From: JAUIET01 sp045106985
Lineage (GTDB): Bacteria; Pseudomonadota; Gammaproteobacteria; Pseudomonadales; JAUIET01
Reading direction: 5' to 3'
Assembly: GCA_045106985.1 (NCBI GenBank)
Contig: JBGCFQ010000002.1
Location: 1-64,000, forward strand
DNA length: 64,000 bases
Shown here piece after piece: positions 17,086 through 26,318 of the stretch. The notes under the pieces were generated by a model that saw only the letters and a program-made list of their open reading frames with translations, was not told where the DNA came from and did no database searches. Every line of letters begins with the position of its first letter. Position 1 is the stretch's first letter. The translations under genes were made by a program, and so were the position numbers.

Positions 17086-17122
17086 ACTAAAAAGGGTCGC
17101 ACAATGTGCGACCCTTTTTAGT
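17086..17122 (+). terminator. Rho-independent terminator after tRNA-Asn
   Basis: A perfect 17-bp stem (17086-17102 with 17106-17122) closes on the 3-base loop aat. The outer part of the stem is A/U-rich, so the descending arm supplies the T run ccctttttag. It begins four bases after the encoded CCA. Because the stem is flanked by A on one side and T on the other, it should also stop minus-strand transcription. Confidence 0.92.
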
Positions 17123-17181
17123 ATATGGAATTGTCACTTAAATGAGCGGCCATATTCAGAGAGTGTTGGCTGCAAGAAAAG

Positions 17182-18060
17182 CTATGGCCTAATAATTTTC
17201 TTGCGTTGCATTTCAGGGTGGGCAACACAGTAATCGCGTACTTCATCACTAAACTCACCAAATAAAGGGCCGCCATCACACTGCATAATGTCGATGGCTA
17301 CAGACATCGGATTTGCCTCAATCAACTTAGCCTCGTTATTCTCGGTTAACGCTACATCTAGCCCCATAGTTCGGTGCGTTGCCACTCGGTTGCCGAGACT
17401 CTTGGCAAAGCTGATGATCTTATCAAAATGCGGCACCACTGCGCCTTTAAATTCACGTTGGCTGCCCGGATGATGCATTACTTTTTCGCCCAGCGCTGTT
17501 AGCGCAAAATCGGCTAAACACCCTTCTGAGTCAACAACACTGACAACGCCACCAGCAACTTGATTGTCTACCACAGTGTTGCCGCAACCAGTCTTGAACA
17601 CCACCTTTAACACATGAATCTGTTCATCAATAACACTTCTGTAAATAAAAACCCGGAAGGTGTTGATAGAACCTGGATTGAAGCTGGCGCAAAAATCGTG
17701 TTGACGAATCATTTTCTGGATAATGAAATGCTGACCAAAATCGCAGGTCAGATCTACGTCGGCCAAGATGCGCCCGTCCGTAAAAACATGCCGGCCATTG
17801 ACGTACCGCAACAACTCCACATCCTGCCCTGCACTTGTATCAAAAGAAGGCTTGAGAATAAGATCGACCGGTGGAAAATCAGTGCTAGGTTGGCTCAACA
17901 CGTCATAATCGCGATTGGAGAAACAACCTGATATTCGGCGTAATACTGTCTCAGGCAAGTTATCGCAACCAAACAATCGATCGAGATTATTCTTATCGTT
18001 GTACAGGTCGTTCTGATCGGCATCGTTAAGGCGGTGGTCAATCGTGGAAAAGTAAAACAT
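17182..18060 (-). CDS. Sugar-transfer-associated ATP-grasp protein, C-terminal part (frameshifted gene)
   Basis: This 292-residue frame holds most of an ATP-grasp domain of the type associated with sugar transfer and polysaccharide loci. Recognisable parts are LILKPSFDTSAGQDVELL, the central INTFRVFIYRS strand, and the metal-binding end LIEANPMSVAIDI. It is not a complete gene. The conserved family N-terminus is in the overlapping frame at 18038-18397, and the two read as one protein (GDV-YFSTIDHRLND) if one T is removed from the run at 18054-18057. The ATG at 18060 is a by-product of the shift. It is either a recent pseudogene, a base-call error, or a coupled reinitiation pair. The substrate is unknown. 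Confidence 0.75.
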   Translation of the reverse strand: MFYFSTIDHRLNDADQNDLYNDKNNLDRLFGCDNLPETVLRRISGCFSNRDYDVLSQPSTDFPPVDLILKPSFDTSAGQDVELLRYVNGRHVFTDGRILADVDLTCDFGQHFIIQKMIRQHDFCASFNPGSINTFRVFIYRSVIDEQIHVLKVVFKTGCGNTVVDNQVAGGVVSVVDSEGCLADFALTALGEKVMHHPGSQREFKGAVVPHFDKIISFAKSLGNRVATHRTMGLDVALTENNEAKLIEANPMSVAIDIMQCDGGPLFGEFSDEVRDYCVAHPEMQRKKIIRP

Positions 18061-18397
18061 CGCCCGGCACGTAGCGCCGGTCTTCTATGCCCGATACGTT
18101 TACGTAATAGCGCAGCCATAAGGGGCTCACCTTCCCCAGCGGCGCCCAATAGTGTAGATGTGCCTGCTCCAGCGTCGCATCAACAGGGTCGAGTATCTTC
18201 GAATTCGGCTTAAGCTTGTTCTTTAGCCAGATACGGCTAACTTGCCAGCGCACGACCTTAAAAATTCGAAGCAGAACACTCTCGAGTAGATATTTGGGCT
18301 TGGTTACCAGTGATTGGTTGGCATTAGGCCGAGTGCTAAGAGTTTTGCGGTTTAAACGCTTTAGACTCGGACCGGACGACAGTATGTTCGTACTCAT
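18038..18397 (-). CDS. Sugar-transfer-associated ATP-grasp protein, N-terminal part (frameshifted gene)
   Basis: This 119-residue frame begins with a basic segment and a helical stretch, then YWAPLGKVSPLWLRYYVNVSG and DRRYVPGDV. The latter matches the usual N-terminal signature of ATP-grasp_ST proteins (Y-W...G-K-SP-W-Y...RY-P-DD). It then runs out of frame and stops after LLFHD. The rest of the domain follows at once in the overlapping frame 17182-18060. Together they would give about 404 residues, a normal size. There is no other polysaccharide gene next to it. Confidence 0.65.
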   Translation of the reverse strand: MSTNILSSGPSLKRLNRKTLSTRPNANQSLVTKPKYLLESVLLRIFKVVRWQVSRIWLKNKLKPNSKILDPVDATLEQAHLHYWAPLGKVSPLWLRYYVNVSGIEDRRYVPGDVLLFHD

Positions 18398-18538
18398 AGC
18401 TTCTTAATGTTGTATATCTGTCAATACATACAGTGTAGAAGACAAAATATGACCAAAAAGCCCGCGTAACTGAACGATAGCTGAGCATGCGAACCCGTCG
18501 ACATTATTCGAATAACAACGGACTATAGGCCTATCCCA

Positions 18539-19501
18539 CTAAAGTGGCTTAGAGAGAAAGCCGAGTATCTCTGTCGAGGTCATTTCTGGGTCCTCCTCGA
18601 GCAGCCAATGAGTTAGATTAGGGTAGAGTTTGACGTTAGCCTCACCAAGATAGTTTCTGGTGCGCTGCGCTACATCGTTTGAAATAAACTTATCACCAAG
18701 TCCGTACAAGAATAATACGGGCATTGGCGGATGACCGTTTTCAGGTATATTTTTTACAGGTGTATCAAAATCGCTGTACACCCCAATCATAGTGTCGAAA
18801 GCATGCTCACGGGCCCAGGCAGACTCGTAGATTTCAATATCCTGCTCCGAAATGGCCCCCTTAGGTTCTGTATCCCGCAAAGTGTCAGACAAAACAGATA
18901 AGCCGCCCACGCGGGAAAACAGAGCAGGTAAGATAGGCATTTTGAGGAAAGTCCGATACCAACTTACACCCGACTCCGCTGGAGAGGTATCAAACGCAAA
19001 CTGATGGCCAACGCTGACAATAACAGCTCGTGATATTCGCTCAGGGCTGTTGAACACTAAATCCCATGCCACGCGTGCACCAATGTCATGCGCAACAATA
19101 TTCGCGCTTTGCCAATTCTGAGTATCCATAAGACCAATCACATCATTGGCCAGATCTTGAAACTCATATGACGCTTTTCCGCTGGGCTTTTCTGAACGGT
19201 TATAGCCGCGCATATCGGGCGCTGCTACGCGATAACCTGCATTGGCCAGGGCTACGATATGGTGGCGCCACATGTACCAGAATTGTGGGAAGCCATGCAT
19301 CAGAATAACGGGTTCACCATCAACAGGACCGGCAAACACCACATGCACAGTTACGTCGCCAACATCGATGTTTTGAGACTCAAGATCTAGACCGGTTTGC
19401 TCACGCACATGCGAAACTTCGTCAAAGTCCGAGTTGCCCCCCGTAAACCAAATAGCAGCAAAAAGTAGAGCAATCGTAAAACAGACGATAAGTGTGCGCA
19501 T
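18539..19501 (-). CDS. Alpha/beta hydrolase, epoxide-hydrolase-like, membrane-anchored
   Basis: This 320-residue protein starts with a hydrophobic segment (residues 3-20), so it is exported or anchored in the inner membrane facing the periplasm. The oxyanion motif HGFP (69-72), the nucleophile context AHDIGARVAWDL with Asp139, and the late THW histidine fit the epoxide hydrolase/haloalkane dehalogenase branch, which uses Asp rather than Ser. A cap region lies between. The substrate cannot be told from the sequence. It is divergent from the kinase gene, separated by about 146 bases. Confidence 0.85.
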   Translation of the reverse strand: MRTLIVCFTIALLFAAIWFTGGNSDFDEVSHVREQTGLDLESQNIDVGDVTVHVVFAGPVDGEPVILMHGFPQFWYMWRHHIVALANAGYRVAAPDMRGYNRSEKPSGKASYEFQDLANDVIGLMDTQNWQSANIVAHDIGARVAWDLVFNSPERISRAVIVSVGHQFAFDTSPAESGVSWYRTFLKMPILPALFSRVGGLSVLSDTLRDTEPKGAISEQDIEIYESAWAREHAFDTMIGVYSDFDTPVKNIPENGHPPMPVLFLYGLGDKFISNDVAQRTRNYLGEANVKLYPNLTHWLLEEDPEMTSTEILGFLSKPL

Positions 19502-19647
19502 ATTAATTGCTCAAGAGAGGAGACGTCCGCGATTATACGGCTAATTGCTACCTTGCATATAGCTCGTGGATGCGAACGTCTAATGTGGTAAATTGATTAA
19601 CATAACTGCTAAAAACACTTGGTCGACAGGAACGTCGAGGAGAAGTA

Positions 19648-22065
19648 ATGAGAAACCTCTTAGGCGAAGAGATCGGGCCATACAAAATTACCGAGAAACT
19701 CGGGCGCGGCGGAATGGCCGATGTATACAAGGCATACCACATTGACCTTGAAATAAGTCGAGCAATTAAGGTCATCCGTCCAGAGTTTGTTTCCTCTGAT
19801 GACTTTCGTGCGCGCTTCCTCAGGGAAGCACAAGCTGTTGCGGCACTTAAGCATCCCAACATTGTGCAGATTCATGATTTCGGTTCACACGAAAATACTT
19901 TCTATATGGTGATGGAATATGTAGAAGGCGAAGATCTAAAAAAACTTATTCGTGCCAACGGTGCCATCAGGCCCATCAGTGAGGTGCTTGGTATCATCTG
20001 CAAAATTGCGCGCGCTCTGCACTATGCGCACTCTAAAGATTTATTGCACCGCGATATCAAACCAGACAACATCATGCTAGATCACGATGGCTCGCCAATT
20101 CTAATGGATTTTGGCATTGCCAAGCTGCTGACCGCAGATACTAAGCTTACCCAAACGGGAGTTGGCATTGGTACTCCTTCTTACATGTCGCCTGAGCAAG
20201 CACAGGCGAATGAAACGCTAGGGGCTGCAAGCGACATTTACTCATTGTCGATAGTTCTCTACGAGATGTTAACCGGTAAGGTTCCGTTCCATGCTGACAC
20301 CCCAATCGCGGTTATCTTGAAAGTGATTAGCGATCCAATACCGCTTCCCAGCCTGATACGCTCTGATATAAGCGAACCTCTGCAGCAAGTGATCCTAAAA
20401 GGCACTGCAAAGAAGTCTAGCAGTCGCTACCAAACAGCCGAGCAATTTGCCGACGTGCTGCAAAACCTGATAGATGAGGTTGACGTTGACACGGACTTGG
20501 CCAATGCCAGCAAAGGTAACGCGGATCAAGAGACGCTTGTTACTCCTCCTCCGGTATTTAAAGAAATCGGAAATGACCTAAAAAACAACAAGCCTAAAAA
20601 GAAACGCGGAAAGCTACTGCTAGGCGCGACAATAGCCTTGGCTGCGCTGATAGGTAGCTTATACGCTTACCTGAAACTCGCTGGTAACGCAGAAACTCCG
20701 CCTGCAACTGCACAGTCGGCGCCCCTGCAATCCCACCAACCAGCTTCGCCAGTAACCGCCCAACGCAATAAACCCAGCACAGCCGCCTCGGTTGCCGCTA
20801 GCGAGAAACCGTCAGCCGCCGCAGTAGAAAGCAAACAAACAACTGGTTTGAGTTCGAGCGTTGCTTCTAGCTCGGTTATTGCAGAATATCGCGAAACAGT
20901 AAACGCTGGCACTTCAGCCGAAGTAATATTGGAGCTAAGCGCAGGCGACGCTCTGTTTCTAGACGTGAACAAGGTGACCAGCACTACGGACTTCTTATTG
21001 GTATCCAGCGAAAACAGTAACACCATTTTCAAAAGCCATGCCAGTGCAGGGCCGTTTGAGATAACAGAGAGTGGCCGCTATGAATTACAGATACAACCGC
21101 GGCATGGCAAGCAGTCCAATGTGGATATGGAAATTTGGTCTCTAAAGCCCGCCGTTATTGCCGCTGGCGTGCTGAGCGCAAAAACCTTTACAAGAGGCAG
21201 CACACATGCTCCAGGGCAGACTGTCAGCTACTTCTTCGACGCGAGCAGCGGTACGCCACTGTTCTTTGATGTGGGAGAAAGCAAATCCAAAACCACCACT
21301 GATTTCAAATTAATATCGCCGGACCGTCGCGATACTGTTTTTTCGAGCTACAACGATTTTGGCCCCATTACTATCGATAAAACGGGCCGCCACGAGTTAA
21401 TTGTCGATCCTCGCGGAGATGGTGTGGTGGATTTCGATATAGCCATTTTTGAATTATCCCCGCCGAGCATTGACCACGGCGAAATTGAGTTTAACCGTTA
21501 TTACACGAATTCAACATTGATTCCTGGACAAACAGGGCATTATGAAATTCAAATTGATTCTGGCGCTACGGTGTATTTCGATTTCAATAAATCCTCTGGC
21601 ACCACTGATTTCACTCTGCTTGCACCTAATGGCCGAGATAAAATCTTCAAACACCACGGCGATAAGGGGCCACTTCAAATAAGCGATGGCGGACGATATA
21701 CGCTTTTGGCAGATCCACGTGGAGATAAAACAACAAATTACGATTTCAGATTAATCAATCTTGACCCGGCGATTATTCAAGGCGGAAAAGTAGTTTTAGG
21801 TATAGCTGCAAGCGGGCAAACCGAGCTTCCCGGGCAGCTTGTGCAGTACACCTTCGATGGCACTAAAGGGCAGACAATAAAATTCTCTCGGTTAAATGCG
21901 AGCAACCCTATGGACTTTACATTGATCGCACCAGATGGTCGTACCGAAGTGTTCCGCACTTATTCGAAGACGGCCGAGCTGGAGCTCCCGCAAAAAGGTG
22001 AATACCAATTGCTCGCGGATCCCAGGTATGACAGAACAAGCGAATTCGAGTTCATTATCGAGTGA
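19648..22065 (+). CDS. Membrane Ser/Thr protein kinase (PknB type) with four extracytoplasmic repeats
   Basis: Residues 12-275 form a Hanks-type kinase domain with all catalytic residues: glycine loop LGRGGMADVY, Lys41, Glu60, HRDIKPDN (134-141), DFG (154-156) and SPEQ. A basic stretch (315-322) precedes one membrane helix (322-342), then an Ala/Pro/Ser linker. The outer part (about 415-805) contains four repeats of about 95 residues, each built as PGQ...YF-D...TTDF-L-SPDGRD-VF...GRYEL-DPRGD. They lack PASTA signatures and may sense a ligand or polymer. The start has AGGAG seven bases upstream. No partner phosphatase or FHA gene is visible in the window. Confidence 0.93.
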   Translation: MRNLLGEEIGPYKITEKLGRGGMADVYKAYHIDLEISRAIKVIRPEFVSSDDFRARFLREAQAVAALKHPNIVQIHDFGSHENTFYMVMEYVEGEDLKKLIRANGAIRPISEVLGIICKIARALHYAHSKDLLHRDIKPDNIMLDHDGSPILMDFGIAKLLTADTKLTQTGVGIGTPSYMSPEQAQANETLGAASDIYSLSIVLYEMLTGKVPFHADTPIAVILKVISDPIPLPSLIRSDISEPLQQVILKGTAKKSSSRYQTAEQFADVLQNLIDEVDVDTDLANASKGNADQETLVTPPPVFKEIGNDLKNNKPKKKRGKLLLGATIALAALIGSLYAYLKLAGNAETPPATAQSAPLQSHQPASPVTAQRNKPSTAASVAASEKPSAAAVESKQTTGLSSSVASSSVIAEYRETVNAGTSAEVILELSAGDALFLDVNKVTSTTDFLLVSSENSNTIFKSHASAGPFEITESGRYELQIQPRHGKQSNVDMEIWSLKPAVIAAGVLSAKTFTRGSTHAPGQTVSYFFDASSGTPLFFDVGESKSKTTTDFKLISPDRRDTVFSSYNDFGPITIDKTGRHELIVDPRGDGVVDFDIAIFELSPPSIDHGEIEFNRYYTNSTLIPGQTGHYEIQIDSGATVYFDFNKSSGTTDFTLLAPNGRDKIFKHHGDKGPLQISDGGRYTLLADPRGDKTTNYDFRLINLDPAIIQGGKVVLGIAASGQTELPGQLVQYTFDGTKGQTIKFSRLNASNPMDFTLIAPDGRTEVFRTYSKTAELELPQKGEYQLLADPRYDRTSEFEFIIE

Positions 22066-22108
22066 ATCAGGCTGCGGTACTGAAGGGGGAACTCAGCAGT
22101 TTCTGGTT

Positions 22109-22555
22109 TTATCTAAAATACGCTTTGGTATTTTCATGAACTTCAGTACTGCTAAGAATTTCATCAAGCGCCCACCATCGATAATCAGAGTGTTGTTCAT
22201 CTGTGGATATCATCGCCTGAGAGGACAGCTTAGCGCTGTAACCAAGGCAAACATAGTGCGTTTGAATACCTTCAACAGCCTTGAAATTGTCGTCGTAAAG
22301 GTGCTCATAGGCACCAATGAGTGTGGCTTCAGAAAACTCTACTTCTGTGCCTAATTCCGCTATTGATATTCTGCGCATTGCATCAGCCAGGAGTTCATTC
22401 TTCCTCACTCGACCGCCCGGTACAAACCAGTAGCCTTGAGCAGGCTTATTGCATCGCTTAGCCAGAAAGTAAAGTCCCTCGGTGTTTTTAAGAATCAAAT
22501 CAATCGCAACTAGTGGTGTAGCGTCTATTATTTGAAGAAAATCATCGTCGTTCAT
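22109..22555 (-). CDS. Nudix hydrolase of the GDP-mannose mannosyl hydrolase type
   Basis: This 148-residue protein has a Nudix-like box at residues 47-69 (PGGRVRKNELLADAMRRISIAELG). As in GDP-mannose mannosyl hydrolase, the box departs from the classic REXXEE pattern, and that family hydrolyses the glycosidic bond of GDP-sugars rather than a pyrophosphate. The loop around YWFVPGGRV and the HYVCLGY strand also match. The start overlaps the stop of the upstream membrane protein gene (ATGA), so the two are translationally coupled. The GDP-sugar activity is inferred from family; the substrate could differ. Confidence 0.82.
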   Translation of the reverse strand: MNDDDFLQIIDATPLVAIDLILKNTEGLYFLAKRCNKPAQGYWFVPGGRVRKNELLADAMRRISIAELGTEVEFSEATLIGAYEHLYDDNFKAVEGIQTHYVCLGYSAKLSSQAMISTDEQHSDYRWWALDEILSSTEVHENTKAYFR

Positions 22556-23217
22556 TGCAAATTAGTTCCTATGTACTCCTTCACGGCGGGCCAATAATCC
22601 AGGCTATCGTAATTCGCAGCAGCAAGAAAACTCAGATAAGCGTCAACTTGTTGCGGCAGCTCGTTCGCGAGCGCTGTCGCCCTTGCTTCTTCACCTCCAT
22701 TCACACCCGACGAATAGCGGAGCGAAAGCCAATATGACTTGCACTGGTCTATTTGACTGCTCATGGTTGCTTTGTGTGCGTAGTTATCCGCCATCCATAT
22801 CGCTAAGTAAGCCATCGCCTGAGGATAGGTGGCATTGGGGGGAATACCGCCCGTTTCTTCCAGTCCGCCGTTATAAGTAAGTGACCCCAGCAAACTACTT
22901 ACAGCGCTGCGCCTTCGCTCAACCATCAGTTCGCCACTTAGCTTACGCTTGTCACCTTTACTCAAAATTGAATAGCCCAGCCAACCTTTGACCAGCCTGG
23001 CCAAGCAGTAAATCGCCGGTAGCATCGCAAAGTATGCAAATACAAGAATCACAACCAAGAAAATTATGAAAAACATACTGTCAAAATGGTGTGAGTAAGG
23101 CTTTTTCGGCTGGCCCTTAAACTGACGCGCAGCGTTTTCGTGCTCGATCATATAAAGGGATATCAACGCAAAATCAGCAACGCCAATGAACAGGTATGTC
23201 AGATCGAATACAATCAT
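22552..23217 (-). CDS. Hypothetical membrane protein
   Basis: I do not recognise this protein. The ATG at 23217 gives 221 residues; a TTG four codons earlier is possible but has no ribosome binding site. Two hydrophobic segments (about residues 2-24 and 47-72) anchor the N-terminal third. The remaining 150 residues are soluble, with tyrosines, tryptophans and a helical look (YPQAMAYLAIWMADNY, YWPAVKEYIG). It is coupled by a 4-base overlap to the Nudix gene and follows the metallo-hydrolase gene by about 40 bases. A shared transcript is likely. Confidence 0.7.
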   Translation of the reverse strand: MIVFDLTYLFIGVADFALISLYMIEHENAARQFKGQPKKPYSHHFDSMFFIIFLVVILVFAYFAMLPAIYCLARLVKGWLGYSILSKGDKRKLSGELMVERRRSAVSSLLGSLTYNGGLEETGGIPPNATYPQAMAYLAIWMADNYAHKATMSSQIDQCKSYWLSLRYSSGVNGGEEARATALANELPQQVDAYLSFLAAANYDSLDYWPAVKEYIGTNLQ

Positions 23218-23259
23218 ACTAACGCTCAACAGACGCGCTGAACAACGAGCTCTGCAACA

Positions 23260-24174
23260 TTATTCCTTTCGCAACTTTATGTCTGTCTGCAGCAGGCCTT
23301 GTTCTTCATAGGCCTTCAGCCAATCCACGTCATGCGCGAGTACAATGGTAACTCCGCCCTTCTTATGCAAATCAATTAAAGCCCGAATCTGATTAGCGAG
23401 AGCGACACCATCCTCCCCTACCACCCAATTGGTTATCAATGGCTTGGTTCTTTCTTCAAGAATGTTTACTTTGTTCCAGGCTGTGTCACCCGCAAATAAC
23501 AGCTCTTTACCATCAACCATGCGAACGAAAATCATTTGCGCGCCTGGCGTATGCCCCGCCGCCTTAATCAATACTACGCCTGGTGCCAAGTGATGGTATT
23601 TCTCATAGTTCAAAGGCGTTAAGGCACGCATGCTCTCGGGATAAGACATACCGGCCTGATCGGCATTAGCAAGCTGCGCTGTATTCAAAACGAGCTTGGC
23701 GAGCAAGCTAGCCAAGTTAGGAGAATTAACGACCCCTCCCATGTGGTCAAAGTGTTCATGTGTAAACACTATTTTATCGGCATCAAGAAGCGCTAGCTGC
23801 ATGCGATCGAAGGCCTTTTGATTGAAGCTCTTCATAAGCAATTCATTTGCATTGTTCAGAGCTTTATCATGCGGGGGGTCGATAGCTATGCTGCGACCAT
23901 TGCTGTATTGCAGTTGAAAAACTCTAACATCAAGCTTGTAGGGACCCTTACCGCAGCCGGTTATGATCAGGCAGCCAGGGAATTCGCCTGCAGCAACACT
24001 GAGGCTGCCAATAGCCTCCGGTGCCTCTGTGTCATCGGCCAACAGTGCGCGTATCTCATCTAGATCTAAATCGAAATTAGTTTCGGCTGGCAATCGATCA
24101 TAATGCGTGGCAACAACGGCAAGAGCCACAGCAAGAAGAGCAAATACAAATAGGGAGTACATCAGCTTTTTCAT
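23260..24174 (-). CDS. Membrane-anchored metallo-beta-lactamase-fold hydrolase (first paralogue)
   Basis: This 304-residue protein starts with an uncleaved-looking signal or anchor (residues 4-22). The fold's metal ligands are all visible: HEHFDHMGG (His139, His141, Asp143, His144), GHTPG (His208), GD (Asp230) and a final AHD (His281). The spacing fits a hydrolase of the lactonase/glyoxalase class rather than a true beta-lactamase. Segments around GHTPG, the VDGKELLFAGD strand and the C-terminal HDVDWLKAYEEQGL match the protein at 28973-29935, so the two are paralogues. It lies 52 bases after a desaturase gene, suggesting lipid-related substrates. Confidence 0.85.
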   Translation of the reverse strand: MKKLMYSLFVFALLAVALAVVATHYDRLPAETNFDLDLDEIRALLADDTEAPEAIGSLSVAAGEFPGCLIITGCGKGPYKLDVRVFQLQYSNGRSIAIDPPHDKALNNANELLMKSFNQKAFDRMQLALLDADKIVFTHEHFDHMGGVVNSPNLASLLAKLVLNTAQLANADQAGMSYPESMRALTPLNYEKYHHLAPGVVLIKAAGHTPGAQMIFVRMVDGKELLFAGDTAWNKVNILEERTKPLITNWVVGEDGVALANQIRALIDLHKKGGVTIVLAHDVDWLKAYEEQGLLQTDIKLRKE

Positions 24175-24226
24175 AGTTTTTATCTATTCAGGTTATCCGG
24201 CTTGTTTGCAAAGACTTGAGCACGAC

Positions 24227-25141
24227 CTACTGAGGCAGCAAAGCTCGGTTAAGAACCGCGCCATAGCCTTTAAATGGCGGAGACTCGTGGAAAGCCCCAC
24301 TACTCTTTAGCAAGGCGTGTAAGGTTGGCAGTCGATAACAGGGCACCCCAGCCATGAAATGATGTTCCATATGGTAGTTAACGAAGTTGGGTGCCAAGAA
24401 TAGCCGCTGCCACCAAGGCACGAGTATTGTCCGCGTGTGTTCTCGCGGGTCATCGCTAATCGGGTTTAGCACGTGGGCATGCTCGGCAACCTGGCGTACT
24501 CGCACGATGAGCATAAAGAACGTCATGATACTTAGTAACCAGAGAAAATAGGCCCAGGGGCTGAAAAGAACCGCTAGTAGCAAAGCAAATACTGCGTTGT
24601 TAACAACAATGGCTGCATACGGTTTCGCACTCTTACGTCGCTCGGGGTCTCGTGAAAAAATACCGGCAGCGGCTATCAAAACAAAACTAATCAACTTGTA
24701 ACCCGTTTGCCCTGAAAGATCACGCCACACCTTACGACGAAAGCGCTCACGGCTTATAGGGTAGGCTTTATAGTTTTCAAGGTCGGGGTCGTCAGCTGTG
24801 CCAGCTAATCGATGATGATGGGTATGACTAGCCGCGTAAGAATGTAAGTCACCAAAGGTGGGCTGCCCTGACAAATACTGACCACAAAATAGGTTTAAGG
24901 CACGCGAGCGAAACAAAGTATTGTGGCCGCATTCATGCATAACCACTGTGAGCGCAAGCTGCCGGCCAGCTAACAGCGGCAACGTCAATAGTAATACAAA
25001 AGGGTGCGGCCAACGACTAGTGACATAGAATATCAGCGCCACACCAAGCCAGGATGCCAGCAGAATGACGCCCCCCCGCACATCGCTCTTTTGCGTAAGC
25101 TGCTTAATTTGCTCTGTCGTTAGATGGTCGCGCATGTTCAC
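24227..25141 (-). CDS. Fatty acid desaturase family protein (HECGH type)
   Basis: This integral membrane di-iron enzyme has 304 residues. The three histidine boxes are complete: HECGHN (69-74), HTHHH (106-110) and HMEHH (257-261). Four or five hydrophobic segments surround them. Such enzymes insert a double bond or hydroxyl group in an acyl chain or isoprenoid at the inner membrane. The GTG at 25141 is favoured because GAGGAA lies six bases upstream; an ATG two codons later is possible. An AraC-type regulator lies 144 bases upstream and the metallo-hydrolase 52 bases downstream on the same strand. Regiospecificity is not predictable. Confidence 0.88.
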   Translation of the reverse strand: MNMRDHLTTEQIKQLTQKSDVRGGVILLASWLGVALIFYVTSRWPHPFVLLLTLPLLAGRQLALTVVMHECGHNTLFRSRALNLFCGQYLSGQPTFGDLHSYAASHTHHHRLAGTADDPDLENYKAYPISRERFRRKVWRDLSGQTGYKLISFVLIAAAGIFSRDPERRKSAKPYAAIVVNNAVFALLLAVLFSPWAYFLWLLSIMTFFMLIVRVRQVAEHAHVLNPISDDPREHTRTILVPWWQRLFLAPNFVNYHMEHHFMAGVPCYRLPTLHALLKSSGAFHESPPFKGYGAVLNRALLPQ

Positions 25142-25285
25142 TGGCGCTTCCTCAATAGTGGATTCAATGTCGGCATTATACCTTAGCTAGACCAGCCAGG
25201 CTGGTGCCTATTGGATTGCGCATTGTAGGAAAAAAAGTGAAACAGTTTTTATCATGGGCGGTTGATCCCTAGGACATTGAACGCC

Positions 25286-26314
25286 TTACACCCCTCGGCG
25301 ATACATGGCCGGAGTTTGATCAAACCAGCGCTTAAAGGCCCGGCTGAAATTTGCCGCATCATGGTAGCCAAGGCACGAGGCTATGTCGCCAATTGTGTAT
25401 CTGGCCTTGGCTAGCATCACTAACGCAGCTTCCTTACGATGCTGCTCCAATAGTTCGCGAAAACTACTTCCTTCACGCTGCAGCTTTCGTATTAATGTGC
25501 GAGTAGTCATACTCAGGTCGCTCGCAATGGCATTTACCGTCGGGATTGGAACATCCGCGCCTGAGTCACTCAAAACCTGGTCGAAATGCTGTGCCATCAA
25601 ATTGCTGACGCGAGAAGTGACGTCTTTCGCTAAAGACAATTGGGCATATAGCTCCCTGCACTCCGACAGAGAGCGTCGATACAAAGCGTCGTCGGCCAAC
25701 GCGCTGGGCAGTGAGGTCCAGGACAAAGGTATTGAAATACACGTGGGGTTCTTCTCATCAAACCTACATCGCGCATTTACATATTTCTTAAACGAACGAT
25801 AATACTCAGGTTTAGCAAAGGCGAAACTGATCAACGCTTCGTTCATTGGGTGACCAAGCAACTGCTCGATGTAAGATTGAATGACCATTGTAATCATTTC
25901 GTGAAGGTAAACCCGTAAATCACCAAGTTCAATAACTTCCGACAATACAATGTGGTATCGATCTCCCCGCGCTTCGCCATGAAGCGTTATATACGGTGCT
26001 CGTATCTGCGCAAAATCTGTGAAAATTTTTAGTCCCGCGCCTAGGTCTGGGGCACAGAGTGCAGCAAACCCCAACGACCCATGAGAGCTGACTCCAAGCA
26101 TCGCTCCAGTACGCAGTGCCCAATCCGCAGAGGGCTCCACATCCACGGCGTGCCTAACAATCAAGACAAGCTGCTCAAAAGGCATAAAATCATTGGCACT
26201 TAGGAATTCAGCGCTTACACCTGCTGAACAAAGCAATTCAGCCGGGCGTTCACTTGCCTGCACCAACATACGGGCATAAGCTGTGGGAACATTAGGGCCT
26301 TGAACCTCTAGCAA
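25286..26314 (-). CDS. AraC-family transcriptional regulator
   Basis: This 342-residue regulator has a large N-terminal ligand-binding domain (about 20-210) of the Arabinose_bd/OruR class and a C-terminal AraC helix-turn-helix pair (about 245-340; IASDLSMTTRTLIRKLQREG, then IGDIASCLGYHDAANFSRAFKRWF). The open frame begins at a TTG, five bases after the stop of the upstream desaturase gene. A Met at residue 16 is an alternative start. Its place between two desaturase genes on the same strand suggests it senses a lipid and controls them. That is inference; I could not pick out an operator. Confidence 0.88.
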   Translation of the reverse strand: MLEVQGPNVPTAYARMLVQASERPAELLCSAGVSAEFLSANDFMPFEQLVLIVRHAVDVEPSADWALRTGAMLGVSSHGSLGFAALCAPDLGAGLKIFTDFAQIRAPYITLHGEARGDRYHIVLSEVIELGDLRVYLHEMITMVIQSYIEQLLGHPMNEALISFAFAKPEYYRSFKKYVNARCRFDEKNPTCISIPLSWTSLPSALADDALYRRSLSECRELYAQLSLAKDVTSRVSNLMAQHFDQVLSDSGADVPIPTVNAIASDLSMTTRTLIRKLQREGSSFRELLEQHRKEAALVMLAKARYTIGDIASCLGYHDAANFSRAFKRWFDQTPAMYRRGV

Positions 26315-26318
26315 TTAG

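Noticed and set aside
17895..18149. 84-codon minus-strand frame overlapping the ATP-grasp split
   Set aside because: It lies in the third frame and shows no similarity to the family; the frameshift explanation accounts for the region.
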